Shown: positions 51,351-61,185, counted from the stretch's first letter. The stretch: 64,000 nt of DNA from Streptomyces sp. ISL-1 (GCF_018614585.1 NZ_JAGGOI010000027.1:1-64000), one strand, 5' to 3'. Notes: generated by a model not told the origin, from the sequence alone. Made by a program: numbers and translations.

Positions 51351-54300
51351 TCAGGCGGTGGTCCGCCGTTCCTGGTCGGCGTTGTCGGTGAGGACACCGG
51401 CCAGATACCCGGCGATCTCGCTGACCGTCGGGTAGTTCCACAGCAGAGTCGCGGGCAGTGCGACACCGAGGTCGCGTTCCAGCGCGACGCGGACGGCCGC
51501 GGCCAGCAGCGAATCGACGCCCGCTTCGGTCAGCGGCCGGTGCACACCCACCGCGGCGGGCTGCATGCCGAGGACCACGGCGACCCGCTGACGCACATCG
51601 TCGAGCAGGTACGCCGCCAGTTCGTCCCCGGTGAGGCCGACCCAGTCGGGTACCTCCGCCGGCTGCGAGGCGTCGTCCCTGGCCAGCTCCGCCAGCAGCG
51701 CGGGCCGCGGCCCGGTGTGGCCGCGCAGCAGGCTGATCACGGCGACCAGCGCGCCCGGCGCACAGGCGGCGGTCTGGTCGAACGCGCGCAGCGCCTGGTC
51801 CGGGGCGATGTCGGCGGTGCCGCGGGCGGCCAGTTCGACATCGGTGGCATCGGCGGCGGTCGCCATGCCCATACCCCGCCAGCTCGTCCAGGCGATGCTC
51901 ACCGACTCCGGGTGGCCGGCGGTCCGCCGGTGTGCGGCGAGCGCGTCGAGGAAGGAGTTCGCGGCGGCGTACGCTCCCTGGCCCGGCAGCCCGAGCAGCG
52001 GTCCGGCCGAGGAGAACAGTACGAAGAAGTCCGTCGACCCCGGCGGGAACAGCTCGTGCAGGACCAGCGCCCCGTCGGCCTTGGGGCGCATGACCTCGCG
52101 CAGGTGACGGGCGTCCAACCGGTGCAGGAGCGCGCTGTGCACCGTGCCGGCGGCGTGCACGACGCCCCGGACCGGCGGCAGTTGGAGGGCGTCGAGCGCC
52201 GCCCTCGTCGCGGCGGGATCGGTGATGTCCGCGGCCACGGTGCTGACAGTGACCCCGGCGGCCTCGAGCCGCCGCAGCGCATCGGTCCTCGGATCACCGT
52301 CGGTCCATTCGGCGCGCGGCGGCACCGGGGTGCGCCCGAGCAGCACGATCCTGCGCGCGCCCCGCCGGGCGAGATGCTCCGCCAGCTCGAGGCCGAGCAC
52401 GCCGAGTCCGCCGGTGATCAGGTACGTACCGTCCGCCCGGCAGGTGAACGGCTCGCCGTCCTGCGCGGGCGCGGCCGGGACGAGCCGCGGCACGTGCACC
52501 ACTCCGTCGGCGACGGCGATCACCGGCTCGGCCGGACGCAGATGCAGCAGGCTCAGCAACAGCCTGGCGGGGAGTTCCTCCAGGGGGCCCGCGGGGAGAT
52601 CGACGACGCCGCCCCAGAACTCCGGGTGTTCGCTCGCCGCGACCCGGCCCATGCCCCACAGCGGCGCCCGGCCGAGGTCCTCGAAAGACACCGCGTCCCG
52701 CACGCCGGCGGTCACGCACCACAGCACGGGCTTGCGGCCCGGCAGCGCGTCGATCGCGCCGACCAGTCGGGCGAATTCCACCGCGACGTCGGCCGCCGGC
52801 GTCTCGGCGGGCGGCGCGAACAGCACGTGGTCGGCGTCGGCGAGCCCGGCCCCATCGACGCTCACCGTCGCTCCGTGCGCGGCGCACGCCGGGACCAGCG
52901 AGCGCGCGAGGCCGGTCGGGCCGAGCACCAGCACGGTGCGGCCGGGCAGCGCGGTGTGCGCGTCGGCGTCCACCGGGAAGGGCTGCCAGGCCAGTTCGAA
53001 GCGGCCGCTGGTGCTCTGTTCGTCGCCGGAGACGTCGCCGTCGAGTTCGCCGTAGTGCAGGCCGCGCAGGGTGAGCACGGACGGGCTCCCGTCCACATCA
53101 CCGCGAATGTCGACATGCACGGTGGTCGGACGGTCCCGGTCGAGCCGGACGGAGATGGTGGCCTTCCGGGGCGGCGGGCCCGAGCGGGTCACCTGGTCGA
53201 TGTGCGCGGGCATACGCAGCATGGCCGGGCCGGAGAAGACCACCGATGCCATCGACAGAGCGGCGTCCAGGACGGCCGCCCAACTGCGGTCGAGATCGGC
53301 GCTCGCGGTGGCCACCAACGTCCCCTCGCCGCGGCGCAGTTCCTCGATCCGCCACGGGTACCCCATGTCCGCCACGCCCAACTCGGCCAGCCTGTCGATG
53401 ACATGGCCGGGATCGAGTGCCTCGGGCGCCTCCCCGATGTCGACGGCGGCGGCGAGGGGGGTGTGCCGCTCCCCGCCGCCGACGGTGGCCAGGGTGTGGG
53501 TCGACCAGGCCGACTCGGGGGCACCGAGCTTGCGGGAGACAAGGCGCAGACCGCTCTCGTCGCGGACGATCTGCAGCTCTCGGGTCTCCTGCTCCGGCAC
53601 CACGACCGGCTGACGCAGCCGCAGGTCGGTCAGTACATCGGTGCTGCCCGCGGTGAGGAAGGTGTTCACCAGCACGGCGGCCGGGACGATCTCCGTGCCC
53701 AGCACGGGGTGCCGGCGCGGGTACGGCCTCGTACGCAGATCGAGCGTGGTCTGCCAGACCCTCAGGCGCGAACCCTGCACCGCGGTCTCGGCGCCCAGCA
53801 GTGTGTCCGCCGGCGACTCGGTACGCTCCCGCCCGTCGACCCAGTGCCGGACGTGCTGCCAAGCGGTCGTGGGCAGGTCGGCGAGGCGCCCGGCGGGCTG
53901 CAGGACCGACCAGTCGACCGGGACGCCCTGGCAGTGGAGTGCGGCCAGTGAGGTGAGCAGGGTGCTCTGTTCGGGGCGACGGCGGCGCAGGCTGGGGGTG
54001 ACCAGCGCGCCGGCCGCGGCCGACACGGTCTCGGTGATCGAGTGGCTGACCACGGGGTGCGCGGAGATCTCCAGGAAGATCCGGTGCCCGTCGTCGACGG
54101 CTGCCTGGACCGCGCCGTGGAACCGCACCGGGTTACGCAGGTTGGCCGCCCAGTAGCTCGCGTCCTGCCGACGGGTGGAGCGCGGGTCGTCGAGCGCGGT
54201 GAGGTAGAGCGGCACACGCGCCTGCCCCGCTTCGAGACCGGCCACGGCGGCGGCCAGGTCGGCGGAGATCTGGTCCATGTGCGCGCTGTGGAACGCGACG

Positions 54301-56729
54301 TCGGAGTCGACCCTGCGTACGGTCCAGCCCAGCTCTTCCCACTGCTCGGCGGCTTCGTCGACGGCGGTGATGTCGCCTGCGACGACGGTGGACGAGGGCG
54401 CGGCCGCGATGGCGGCGCAGAGTGTGTCGGTCGCGCCGATCCGGGTCCGCACCTCGTCGAACGGCTGGTCGACCATGATCATCGCGCCTCGGCCCGCGAC
54501 CTTTCGCAGCAGCGCCGAGCGGCGGCAGACCAGCCTCGCGCCGTCGGATTCGGACAGCACACCGGCCACGACCGCCGCGGCTATCTCGCCCACGGAGTGC
54601 CCGATCACCGCGCCGGGGGTGACGCCGTAGCGTCGCCAGACCTCGGCGAGCCCGATCTGCATGGCGAACAGCATCGACTGGACGATGTCCACCGAGCCGA
54701 GTTCACCGCTTTCGAGCACTTCCCGTGGGGTGACGCCGAGTTCCTCGGCGTAGATCGGGCCGAGCCGGTCGATGGCGGCGGCGAACACCGGCTCGTCGGC
54801 GAGCAGGCCCTGGCCCATGCCGGACCACTGGGCGCCGTGCCCGGAGAACACCCAGACCGGCGAACGGGTCGGGCCGGACACCTCTCCGGTGATCACCGTG
54901 GGGTCGGTACGGCCTTCGGCCAACGCTTGGAGTCCGGCGGCGAGTTCGGCCTGGTCGGCCGCGACGACGACGGCCCGGCTCGCGAGGTGCCCCCGGCGGT
55001 GCGCGAGCGTGTGTCCGACGTCGCGGAGCTCGTACGCGGGCAGGGCCCCGGCCAACCGCCCGGCCTGCGCGGCGAGCCCGGGACCGTTCGCGGAGGACAC
55101 GGGGAAGAGGGAGACCGCAGCCGACTCGGCGATCGCCGAGTTCTGCCCGGCAGCGAGCAAGATCTGCGCGGCGGACGCGGGAACCTGCCCGGCCGCAACC
55201 GCAACCGAAACTGCCGGAACCGGCGCGACCCCCGCAGCCGGCTCGGCGAGCCCGGAATCGGGCCCGCCCGCCTCGACGAAGGCGGAGTTCTGCTCGGCAG
55301 CGACCAGGGACCGCGCGGTGTGCCCGGCATCGTGCCCGGCCGCAACCCCGGCCGACCCGGCGAGCACGGCATTCTGCCCTGCCGCAACCGCAGCCGACCC
55401 GGCAGTTGCGGGCGCCTGTTCGAGCACAGCGTGGGCAATCGTGCCGCCGTAGCCGTAACTCGCCACACCTGCCAGGCCGGGCCGGCCCGAGTCGGGCCAC
55501 GGCGTGGCCTCGGCAACCAGGCTGAGTCCCGACGTAGACCACGGGATCTCCCGGCGCGGACCTGCCACGGTCAGCGTCGGCGGAATGATCCCGTGCTCCA
55601 GCGCCAGCGCGGTCTTGATCAGACCGGCGACCCCCGCCGCCGCCTCGCAGTGCCCGATGTTGGTCTTCACCGACCCGATCAGGCACGGGCGTTGGCCCTC
55701 CGCCCGGCCGCCCACGACCTCGGCGAGCGCGGCGGCCTCGATCGGGTCGCCGACCTTGGTGCCGGTGCCGTGTGCCTCGACGTAATCGACCTCGTGCGGG
55801 TCGACCCCGGCAGCCGCGTACGCCTTGCGCAGCAGGTGCGCCTGGGCCGCCGGGCTGGGCGCCATGATCCCGTCGGTGCGACCGTCCTGGTGCACGGCGC
55901 TGCCGCGGACCAGCGCGATGATCCGGTCGCCGTCGCGCTCCGCGTCGGCGAGCCGCTTGAGCACCACGATGCCGCAGCCTTCGCCTCGGCCGTAGCCGTC
56001 AGCCGCGTCGTCGAACGCCTTGGACCGGCCGTCCGGCGAGATCGCCCCCGCCAGGTCGAGCACCGTGGTCAGCCCCGGTCCCGCCATCAGCATGACCCCG
56101 CCCGCCAGCGCGACCGGCACCTCGTCGCGCAGCAGCGCGGCGCACGCCTGGTGCAGAGCCACCAGCGACGACGAGCACGCGGTGTCCACGGCGACGCTCG
56201 GGCCACGCAGGTCGAGGGTGTAGGAGATCCGGTTGGGCACCCCGCACAGCGAGGAGCCGATCCCGGTCCACGCCTCGACGCCCGGCAGGTCCTCGAGCAG
56301 CCGGCGGCCGTAGTCGTCGGTCCCGACGCCGACGAACACGCCGGTGTCGGTGCCCGCGAGGCTCGACGCCGGGATGCCGGCGTGCTCGAGCGCCTCCCAG
56401 GCCACCTCCAGCGCCATGCGCTGCTGCGGGTCGAGCTGCCGGGCCTCGGTGGCGGAGATGCCGAAGAACGCCGCGTCGAAACCGCTGATGTCGGTGAGGA
56501 ACGCGCCGTTCGATGTCACTCTCGACAACACGGCGGCGTTCTCCCGCGACTGGGCGCGCTGCGCGGCCCACCGGTCGTCGGGTATCGGGCCGGACGCGTC
56601 GCCCGCGTCCATCAGCAACTCCCACAACGCCTGTGGCGTACCGACGCCACCGGGGAAGCGGCAGCCGATGCCGACGATGGCGATCCGGTCCTCGGAGCTC
56701 GGCGGGAGGGGGGACAACTCACTCACCAT
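51351..56729 (-). CDS. Iterative type I PKS, 6-methylsalicylate synthase type (KS-AT-TH/DH-KR-ACP)
   Basis: 1792 residues from the ATG at 56729; a GTG at 56738 is possible. Single module: KS (Cys185 in DTACSSS, EAHGTGT, NIGHCEAAAG), AT (Ser712 in GHSVGE), thioester-hydrolase/dehydratase domain (His1007 in HPVLGTEIVPAAVL, the bacterial 6-MSA synthase signature), KR (GGLGVLG near 1436; YAAANSFLDALAAH), ACP (Ser1740 in GVDSL). This order and length match AziB/ChlB1-type enzymes that build 6-methylsalicylate from acetate and three malonates. An Ala-rich insert of roughly 110 residues lies between KS and AT. The lack of a C-terminal releasing domain fits ACP-bound transfer or the TH activity. Confidence 0.9.
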   Translation of the reverse strand: MVSELSPLPPSSEDRIAIVGIGCRFPGGVGTPQALWELLMDAGDASGPIPDDRWAAQRAQSRENAAVLSRVTSNGAFLTDISGFDAAFFGISATEARQLDPQQRMALEVAWEALEHAGIPASSLAGTDTGVFVGVGTDDYGRRLLEDLPGVEAWTGIGSSLCGVPNRISYTLDLRGPSVAVDTACSSSLVALHQACAALLRDEVPVALAGGVMLMAGPGLTTVLDLAGAISPDGRSKAFDDAADGYGRGEGCGIVVLKRLADAERDGDRIIALVRGSAVHQDGRTDGIMAPSPAAQAHLLRKAYAAAGVDPHEVDYVEAHGTGTKVGDPIEAAALAEVVGGRAEGQRPCLIGSVKTNIGHCEAAAGVAGLIKTALALEHGIIPPTLTVAGPRREIPWSTSGLSLVAEATPWPDSGRPGLAGVASYGYGGTIAHAVLEQAPATAGSAAVAAGQNAVLAGSAGVAAGHDAGHTARSLVAAEQNSAFVEAGGPDSGLAEPAAGVAPVPAVSVAVAAGQVPASAAQILLAAGQNSAIAESAAVSLFPVSSANGPGLAAQAGRLAGALPAYELRDVGHTLAHRRGHLASRAVVVAADQAELAAGLQALAEGRTDPTVITGEVSGPTRSPVWVFSGHGAQWSGMGQGLLADEPVFAAAIDRLGPIYAEELGVTPREVLESGELGSVDIVQSMLFAMQIGLAEVWRRYGVTPGAVIGHSVGEIAAAVVAGVLSESDGARLVCRRSALLRKVAGRGAMIMVDQPFDEVRTRIGATDTLCAAIAAAPSSTVVAGDITAVDEAAEQWEELGWTVRRVDSDVAFHSAHMDQISADLAAAVAGLEAGQARVPLYLTALDDPRSTRRQDASYWAANLRNPVRFHGAVQAAVDDGHRIFLEISAHPVVSHSITETVSAAAGALVTPSLRRRRPEQSTLLTSLAALHCQGVPVDWSVLQPAGRLADLPTTAWQHVRHWVDGRERTESPADTLLGAETAVQGSRLRVWQTTLDLRTRPYPRRHPVLGTEIVPAAVLVNTFLTAGSTDVLTDLRLRQPVVVPEQETRELQIVRDESGLRLVSRKLGAPESAWSTHTLATVGGGERHTPLAAAVDIGEAPEALDPGHVIDRLAELGVADMGYPWRIEELRRGEGTLVATASADLDRSWAAVLDAALSMASVVFSGPAMLRMPAHIDQVTRSGPPPRKATISVRLDRDRPTTVHVDIRGDVDGSPSVLTLRGLHYGELDGDVSGDEQSTSGRFELAWQPFPVDADAHTALPGRTVLVLGPTGLARSLVPACAAHGATVSVDGAGLADADHVLFAPPAETPAADVAVEFARLVGAIDALPGRKPVLWCVTAGVRDAVSFEDLGRAPLWGMGRVAASEHPEFWGGVVDLPAGPLEELPARLLLSLLHLRPAEPVIAVADGVVHVPRLVPAAPAQDGEPFTCRADGTYLITGGLGVLGLELAEHLARRGARRIVLLGRTPVPPRAEWTDGDPRTDALRRLEAAGVTVSTVAADITDPAATRAALDALQLPPVRGVVHAAGTVHSALLHRLDARHLREVMRPKADGALVLHELFPPGSTDFFVLFSSAGPLLGLPGQGAYAAANSFLDALAAHRRTAGHPESVSIAWTSWRGMGMATAADATDVELAARGTADIAPDQALRAFDQTAACAPGALVAVISLLRGHTGPRPALLAELARDDASQPAEVPDWVGLTGDELAAYLLDDVRQRVAVVLGMQPAAVGVHRPLTEAGVDSLLAAAVRVALERDLGVALPATLLWNYPTVSEIAGYLAGVLTDNADQERRTTA
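55090..55425 (-). repeat. Low-complexity Ala-rich insert in the 6-MSA-type PKS
   Basis: Between KS and AT the protein repeats VAAGQNAVLAGS, VAAGHDAGHTA, VAAEQNSAF, VAAGQVPAS and LAAGQNSAIAES. The AAGQNxA core recurs five times in ~110 residues, encoded by related DNA, where related synthases have a short linker. Confidence 0.7.
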
Positions 56730-56870
56730 GGGGGTCACCGCTTACGGGTCGGGTGTCGTCCGCTGTGGACGACGGGACGAGAAGAAGTCGGCCGGGATCG
56801 GCGGGGCGCCCGAAGGTCGCCGAGGGCAGTTGGAGCGGACGGCGCGGGCGGCCCGCACGGCGCGGACGGC

Positions 56871-56906
56871 GCTGACGGCGCTGACGGCGCTGACGGCGCT
56901 GACGGC
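56871..56906. repeat. Four perfect 9-bp tandem repeats
   Basis: GCTGACGGC repeated four times in the spacer between the ligase gene and the PKS gene. Confidence 0.85.
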
Positions 56907-56919
56907 AACGGGACGCGGT

Positions 56920-58230
56920 TCACTGGTACATGACCGCCTTGTCCCAGTCCTCGCCCTCGCCGAACAGATAGCGGGCCTTGAGGATGTCGCGCTGCGCGGT
57001 GAGCGCTTCGTGGGGCACCAGCGTGTGCGGCGGGAGTCCGGTGATCCGGTGCGGTATGCCCAGCTCCCGGTCGATCGCCTCGGCCAGTTCCTTGACCGCC
57101 TGGCCGCGGACCTCATCCGGCGCCTCGAACTCCACCCGCAGAACGTCCGGGTGCGCCATGGCTCGCCAGAACATCACCTCGTAGCTCGCCGGCAGGCCGA
57201 ACACCAGCTCTTCCAGCCGCTGTTGGGTGACCGTCGAGTCACCGACCATGTAGCCCGTTCCCGACCGGCCGAGCACCCGCACCGTCGGCAGCAGCCATCC
57301 GCAGGAACAGTCCGCGGTGGACACCTCGACCTCGTCGGCGAGGTTGTAGCGCAGCAGCGGCATCGCCTCGCGGTAGAGCGGGGTCACCACCAACTGGCCA
57401 CGGCCGGACGCCGACAACTCACCGGTCTGCGGGGACCACACCTCGAAGATGGCGCGGTCCGCCCACAGGTGCAGGGCGCCGGCCGGGCACTGGCCGGCGA
57501 TCGTGCCGGTCTCGGTCGATCCGTACTCCTCGACGACCGGAATGCCGCCCCAGATCTCACTGAGCCGGCGACGTCGCGCCTCGGTCAGCGGCTCCGCGGC
57601 CGTGAACATCGCCCGCAGCGCGGGGAAATCCTTGTCCGGGCGCAGCCCGGCGGCCTTGGCCGCCGCCGCGAGCATCATTATTTCGGTGGGGTTGCACCAG
57701 GTCAGCGACACGTCCAGGGCCCGCATGACGCGCACCATCCTGGGCAGCGGGGTGGCGAGGGAGCGCGCGTCGCCCGGCACGATGGTGGCTCCGCGCAGCC
57801 GTCCGGCGGCCTGGGCGAGGTGCGCGGTGATCACCAGGCCGTACGGCGTGCGCACCAAGAAGGTGTCCGACGGGTTGATGCCGACCCACTTGCGCGCGTA
57901 GCGCTCGGCGAGGTCGGTCCAGTCGTCGTCGGTGTAGTACGACGCGGTGGGCTCCCCCGCCGTGCCGCTGGACTCGTGGTACGTGGCCAGCTTCTCGCGG
58001 TCCACCGCGAGAAGCCCGAAGGGGTACTGGTCGCGCAGGTTCTGCTTGGTGGTCAGCTCGATGCCGTCGAAGTCCTCCGCCCCGCCCGGCCTGGTCCGGC
58101 CGTCGTAGCGGGCCGCGTAGAACGGCGAACGCAGCGCCTGGGCGAGCACTCTCGGCAGCTGCGCCCGCTGGAGTTCCGCGAGCTCGGCGGGACTTGACCA
58201 GTCGCCCACTTCCGGACGCGACCACGACAT
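56920..58230 (-). CDS. PaaK-like adenylate-forming ligase
   Basis: 436 residues, ATG at 58230 with GAGGGAG upstream. Phenylacetate-CoA-ligase-type AMP-binding core: the P-loop-like SSGTAGEPTASYY, then EYGSTETGTIAGQ (adenine motif), and YREAMPLLRYNLADE. Two clustered cysteines in ADCSCGW recall the zinc-like knuckle of PaaK relatives. Likely activates an aromatic acid (6-methylsalicylate or 3-hydroxyanthranilate) as AMP/CoA or carrier thioester. Same strand as the PKS, 190 nt upstream of it, and transcribed from the shared divergent promoter. Confidence 0.85.
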   Translation of the reverse strand: MSWSRPEVGDWSSPAELAELQRAQLPRVLAQALRSPFYAARYDGRTRPGGAEDFDGIELTTKQNLRDQYPFGLLAVDREKLATYHESSGTAGEPTASYYTDDDWTDLAERYARKWVGINPSDTFLVRTPYGLVITAHLAQAAGRLRGATIVPGDARSLATPLPRMVRVMRALDVSLTWCNPTEIMMLAAAAKAAGLRPDKDFPALRAMFTAAEPLTEARRRRLSEIWGGIPVVEEYGSTETGTIAGQCPAGALHLWADRAIFEVWSPQTGELSASGRGQLVVTPLYREAMPLLRYNLADEVEVSTADCSCGWLLPTVRVLGRSGTGYMVGDSTVTQQRLEELVFGLPASYEVMFWRAMAHPDVLRVEFEAPDEVRGQAVKELAEAIDRELGIPHRITGLPPHTLVPHEALTAQRDILKARYLFGEGEDWDKAVMYQ

Positions 58231-58319
58231 CGGATCTCCCTCGTCTGTGCCGGTGCCGCGAGCGAGCGGCACGCGGCGGCTACGCGCCCAGCACAGCACC
58301 GCGACGGGAGGGCGGGCCC

Positions 58320-58334
58320 GAGTAGTCGCTACTC
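58320..58334. promoter_or_regulatory. Palindrome GAGTA-N5-TACTC, copy 1
   Basis: Exact inverted repeat about 90 nt upstream of the PaaK-like gene. Identical arms and spacing recur at 58423-58437. Confidence 0.55.
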
Positions 58335-58395
58335 AAATCAGCCACCGGGGGCCGCCGTCGGCCCAGGGCGACCCACCTGCGTAGGACCCCCTTGG

Positions 58396-58410
58396 TTAGA
58401 CACCGTCTAA
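58396..58410. promoter_or_regulatory. Palindrome TTAGAC-ACC-GTCTAA
   Basis: Perfect 6-bp arms with a 3-bp centre, in the middle of the divergent intergene. Matches the palindrome beside the TetR gene (TTAGAC-AGT-GGCTAA) at all conserved half-site positions but one. Confidence 0.65.
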
Positions 58411-58422
58411 GCCGTCGCGGTT

Positions 58423-58437
58423 GAGTACCGCCTACTC
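58423..58437. promoter_or_regulatory. Palindrome GAGTA-N5-TACTC, copy 2
   Basis: Same arms and spacer length as 58320-58334; lies about 70 nt upstream of the KASIII-like gene. Confidence 0.55.
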
Positions 58438-58505
58438 ATGAGGCCAGTCGGGGCGGGTGTTGTGCTTGCGGCGAAAGGCATCCACCCCACGAAGGAGTCG
58501 GCGCG

Positions 58506-59555
58506 ATGAGGACTGCGAACCTGTATCTCGCCGGGATCGGCAGCCATCTGCCGCCCCTGTACCCGGCCGAGCGCGCGGTCGAGGAAGGCCTCTACGACGA
58601 GGCGAGCAGGCAGGCGTCCGGCATGCGCTCCGTCGCCGTCAGCGAGTCGACACCCGCCCCGGACATGGCGGTCGAGGCGGCCAGGGCCGCACTGTCCGCG
58701 TCCCGGCACGAGCCGGAGGACATCGGCATCGTGCTGCACAGCTACACCCATCACCAGGGTCCCGACGGCTGGTCGGCGGTGCACTACATCCTCAACAACA
58801 CCGTCGACCGTCCGGTGCCGGCCGTGGAGATCAAGCAGGGCTGCCTCGGCATGCTCGCCGCGGTCGAGGTGGCGGCCAACCGGCTGATCGCCAACCCCAC
58901 CCACGACGCCGCGCTGATCACCACGGGGGACAACTACTCGACTCCGGGGGTCGACCGCTGGCGGGCCTCCAGTCTTTTCGTACTCGCCGACGCCGGGTCC
59001 GCCGTGGTCCTCTCGCGGCGCGGCGGGTTCGCCGAGCTGCTCGCGATCGGATCTCTGTCGGACTCCTCGATGGAGATCCTGCACCGGGCGGGCGAGGAGC
59101 TCTTCCCCCCAGGTGTCACCAGGGGCCGCGGCCTGAACTTCGGCGAGCGGGCCGAGAAGGTCCGCGAGCAGTGGGCGACGGGACAGGCCCCGCCGATCAA
59201 GAACTTCGGCGACCGGGTCGCCGAGATCACCGAACGCACGCTCAAAGAAGCGGACTTGACGCTCGACCAGGTCGCCAAGGTCTGCCACGTCGGTTTCGGC
59301 CGGCCCGCGCTGGAGGCGATGTTCCTGCTGCCGCTGGACGTCCCCGAGGACAAGACCGTCTGGGAGTACGTCAACACCGTCGGGCACACCGGAGCGGCCG
59401 ACCTGTTCCTCGGCCTCGAACACCTCTGGCGCACCGGCCGGGTCGCGCCGGGTGACCACGTGCTGCTGATCGGTGCGAGCACCGGCATGGAGGCGGCCGC
59501 CGCGGTCGTACGCATCACCGAGCCGGCCCCCGTATCCGCACCCGAATCCGAGTAG
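58506..59555 (+). CDS. KASIII-like acyltransferase (BomK/CerJ/ChlB3 type)
   Basis: 349 residues. Thiolase fold with Cys113 in EIKQGCLGMLAAVEVA, His in KVCHVGFGRPALEAM and, in place of the usual third-residue Asn, GHTGAADLFLGLEHL carrying Asp: the Cys-His-Asp triad typical of acyl-transferring rather than condensing members. In A33853/nataxazole-type clusters, as I recall them, the homologue transfers an arenoyl unit to the hydroxyl of a second 3-hydroxyanthranilate. First gene of the plus-strand operon. Confidence 0.86.
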   Translation: MRTANLYLAGIGSHLPPLYPAERAVEEGLYDEASRQASGMRSVAVSESTPAPDMAVEAARAALSASRHEPEDIGIVLHSYTHHQGPDGWSAVHYILNNTVDRPVPAVEIKQGCLGMLAAVEVAANRLIANPTHDAALITTGDNYSTPGVDRWRASSLFVLADAGSAVVLSRRGGFAELLAIGSLSDSSMEILHRAGEELFPPGVTRGRGLNFGERAEKVREQWATGQAPPIKNFGDRVAEITERTLKEADLTLDQVAKVCHVGFGRPALEAMFLLPLDVPEDKTVWEYVNTVGHTGAADLFLGLEHLWRTGRVAPGDHVLLIGASTGMEAAAAVVRITEPAPVSAPESE

Positions 59556-59564
59556 GAGCTCCTG

Positions 59565-61184
59565 ATGCTTGCCGGATGCACCCCATGGCCCACCGATGTC
59601 GCGAAGCGCTACCACAAGCAGGGCATCTGGCGCGGTGAGACGCTCGGCACGGTGCTGCGCAATGCCGCGCGGCGGCACGGCTCCGACATCGCGCTGGTGC
59701 ACGGCGACCGCCGGATCAGCTACGCCGAACTCGACCGGTGGACCGACCGGCTCGCCGCCGGGTTCGCCGCGCACGGTGTACACCCCGACGACCGGATCGT
59801 GGTGCAGCTGCCCAACGTGCCGGAGTTCGTGGCGATCGCGTTCGCGCTGATGCGGGTGGGCGCGAAACTGGTCTTCTCGCTCCCCGCGCACCGCTCGACC
59901 GAGATCACCCATCTCGTCGAGCTCAGCGGGGCGAGCGGGTACGTACTGCCCGAGACGCACCGCGGCTTCGACCACCGCGAGCTGGCCCGCCAGGTGCAGG
60001 CCGGGACCGGCACCCTGCGCACGCTGTTCCTGCTCGGGGCGAAGACCGACGGCTTCGTCTCGGTGTCCGAGCTGGAGCTGGCGGCTCCCGACCCGGAGCC
60101 CTTTCCCGAACCCGACCCGGCCGACGTGGCGTTCTTCCTGCTGTCGGGCGGGACCACGGCACTGCCCAAACTGATCCCGCGCACGCACGACGACTACGTC
60201 TACCAGTCGGAGCGCGCGGCGCAGGTGTGCGAGCTGACCAACTGCGACACCTATCTCGCGGTACTGCCGGTCGAGTTCAACTTCGCGTACGGCTGTCCCG
60301 GAGTGATCGGCACGCTCCAGAGCGGCGGAACCGTCGTACTGGCCGACACCCCCAATCCGGTGGACTGCTTCCCGCTGATCGAACGGCACCGGGTCACCGT
60401 CACCTCGATGGTGCCCTCGATCATGCAGCTGTGGCTGGAGGCGGCCGACTGGACCGAGTCCGACCTGAGCAGCCTGCGCCTGGTGCAGGTCGGCGGTGCC
60501 CGCATGACGCGGGAGTTCACCGAGCGCATCGCGCCGACGCTGGGCTGCCAGCTCCAGCAGGTGTTCGGCATGGCCGAGGGTCTGCTGACCTTCAGCAGGC
60601 CGGACGACCCGGCCGAGTCGGTGCTGACCACGCAGGGCAGGCCGATCTCCGACGCCGACGAGGTACGCGTCGTCGACGAGAACGGCGCCGAACTGCCCGC
60701 CGGCGGCATCGGCGAGCTGATCACCCGCGGCCCCTACACGCTGCGTGGCTACTACCGGGTGCCCGAGTACAACGCGCGCGTGTTCACCGAGGACGGTTTC
60801 TTCCGCACCGGTGACCTGGCCCGGCTCACCGAGGACGGTGACCTGGTGATCGAGGGCCGCATCAAGGAGATGATCATCCGCGGCGGCGACAAGATCTCCG
60901 CGGGCGAGGTCGAGGACCATCTGCTCGCGCTCGAATCGGTCGCGGCGGCAGCGGTGATCGGCGTGCCCGACGAGTTCCTCGGCGAACGCATCTGCGCCTA
61001 CCTCGTCACGCACGGCCCGCGGCTGTCACTGGCCGACCTCAAGCAGGCCGTACACGCCCGTGGCGTCGCGGACTACAAGCTGCCCGACATGGTGCGGTAC
61101 GTGCCCGAACTCCCGCTCACCCCGCTGGGCAAAGTCGACAAGAAGGCGCTGGCCGCAGTAGCCGCGTCCGAGCAGGAAGGCTGA
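59565..61184 (+). CDS. DhbE/EntE-like arylate-AMP ligase
   Basis: 539 residues, ATG 9 nt after the previous stop. Stand-alone adenylation enzyme: LSGGTTALPKLIPRTHDDY (P-loop), VFGMAEGLLTFSRPDD (in place of the usual aromatic-selective VFGMAEGLVN), FRTGDLAR and C-terminal PLGKVDKKAL with the catalytic Lys. Closest to 2,3-dihydroxybenzoate and 3-hydroxyanthranilate-activating ligases. Predicted to adenylate 3-hydroxyanthranilate and load it on the small carrier encoded immediately downstream. Confidence 0.9.
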   Translation: MLAGCTPWPTDVAKRYHKQGIWRGETLGTVLRNAARRHGSDIALVHGDRRISYAELDRWTDRLAAGFAAHGVHPDDRIVVQLPNVPEFVAIAFALMRVGAKLVFSLPAHRSTEITHLVELSGASGYVLPETHRGFDHRELARQVQAGTGTLRTLFLLGAKTDGFVSVSELELAAPDPEPFPEPDPADVAFFLLSGGTTALPKLIPRTHDDYVYQSERAAQVCELTNCDTYLAVLPVEFNFAYGCPGVIGTLQSGGTVVLADTPNPVDCFPLIERHRVTVTSMVPSIMQLWLEAADWTESDLSSLRLVQVGGARMTREFTERIAPTLGCQLQQVFGMAEGLLTFSRPDDPAESVLTTQGRPISDADEVRVVDENGAELPAGGIGELITRGPYTLRGYYRVPEYNARVFTEDGFFRTGDLARLTEDGDLVIEGRIKEMIIRGGDKISAGEVEDHLLALESVAAAAVIGVPDEFLGERICAYLVTHGPRLSLADLKQAVHARGVADYKLPDMVRYVPELPLTPLGKVDKKALAAVAASEQEG

Positions 61185-61185
61185 C

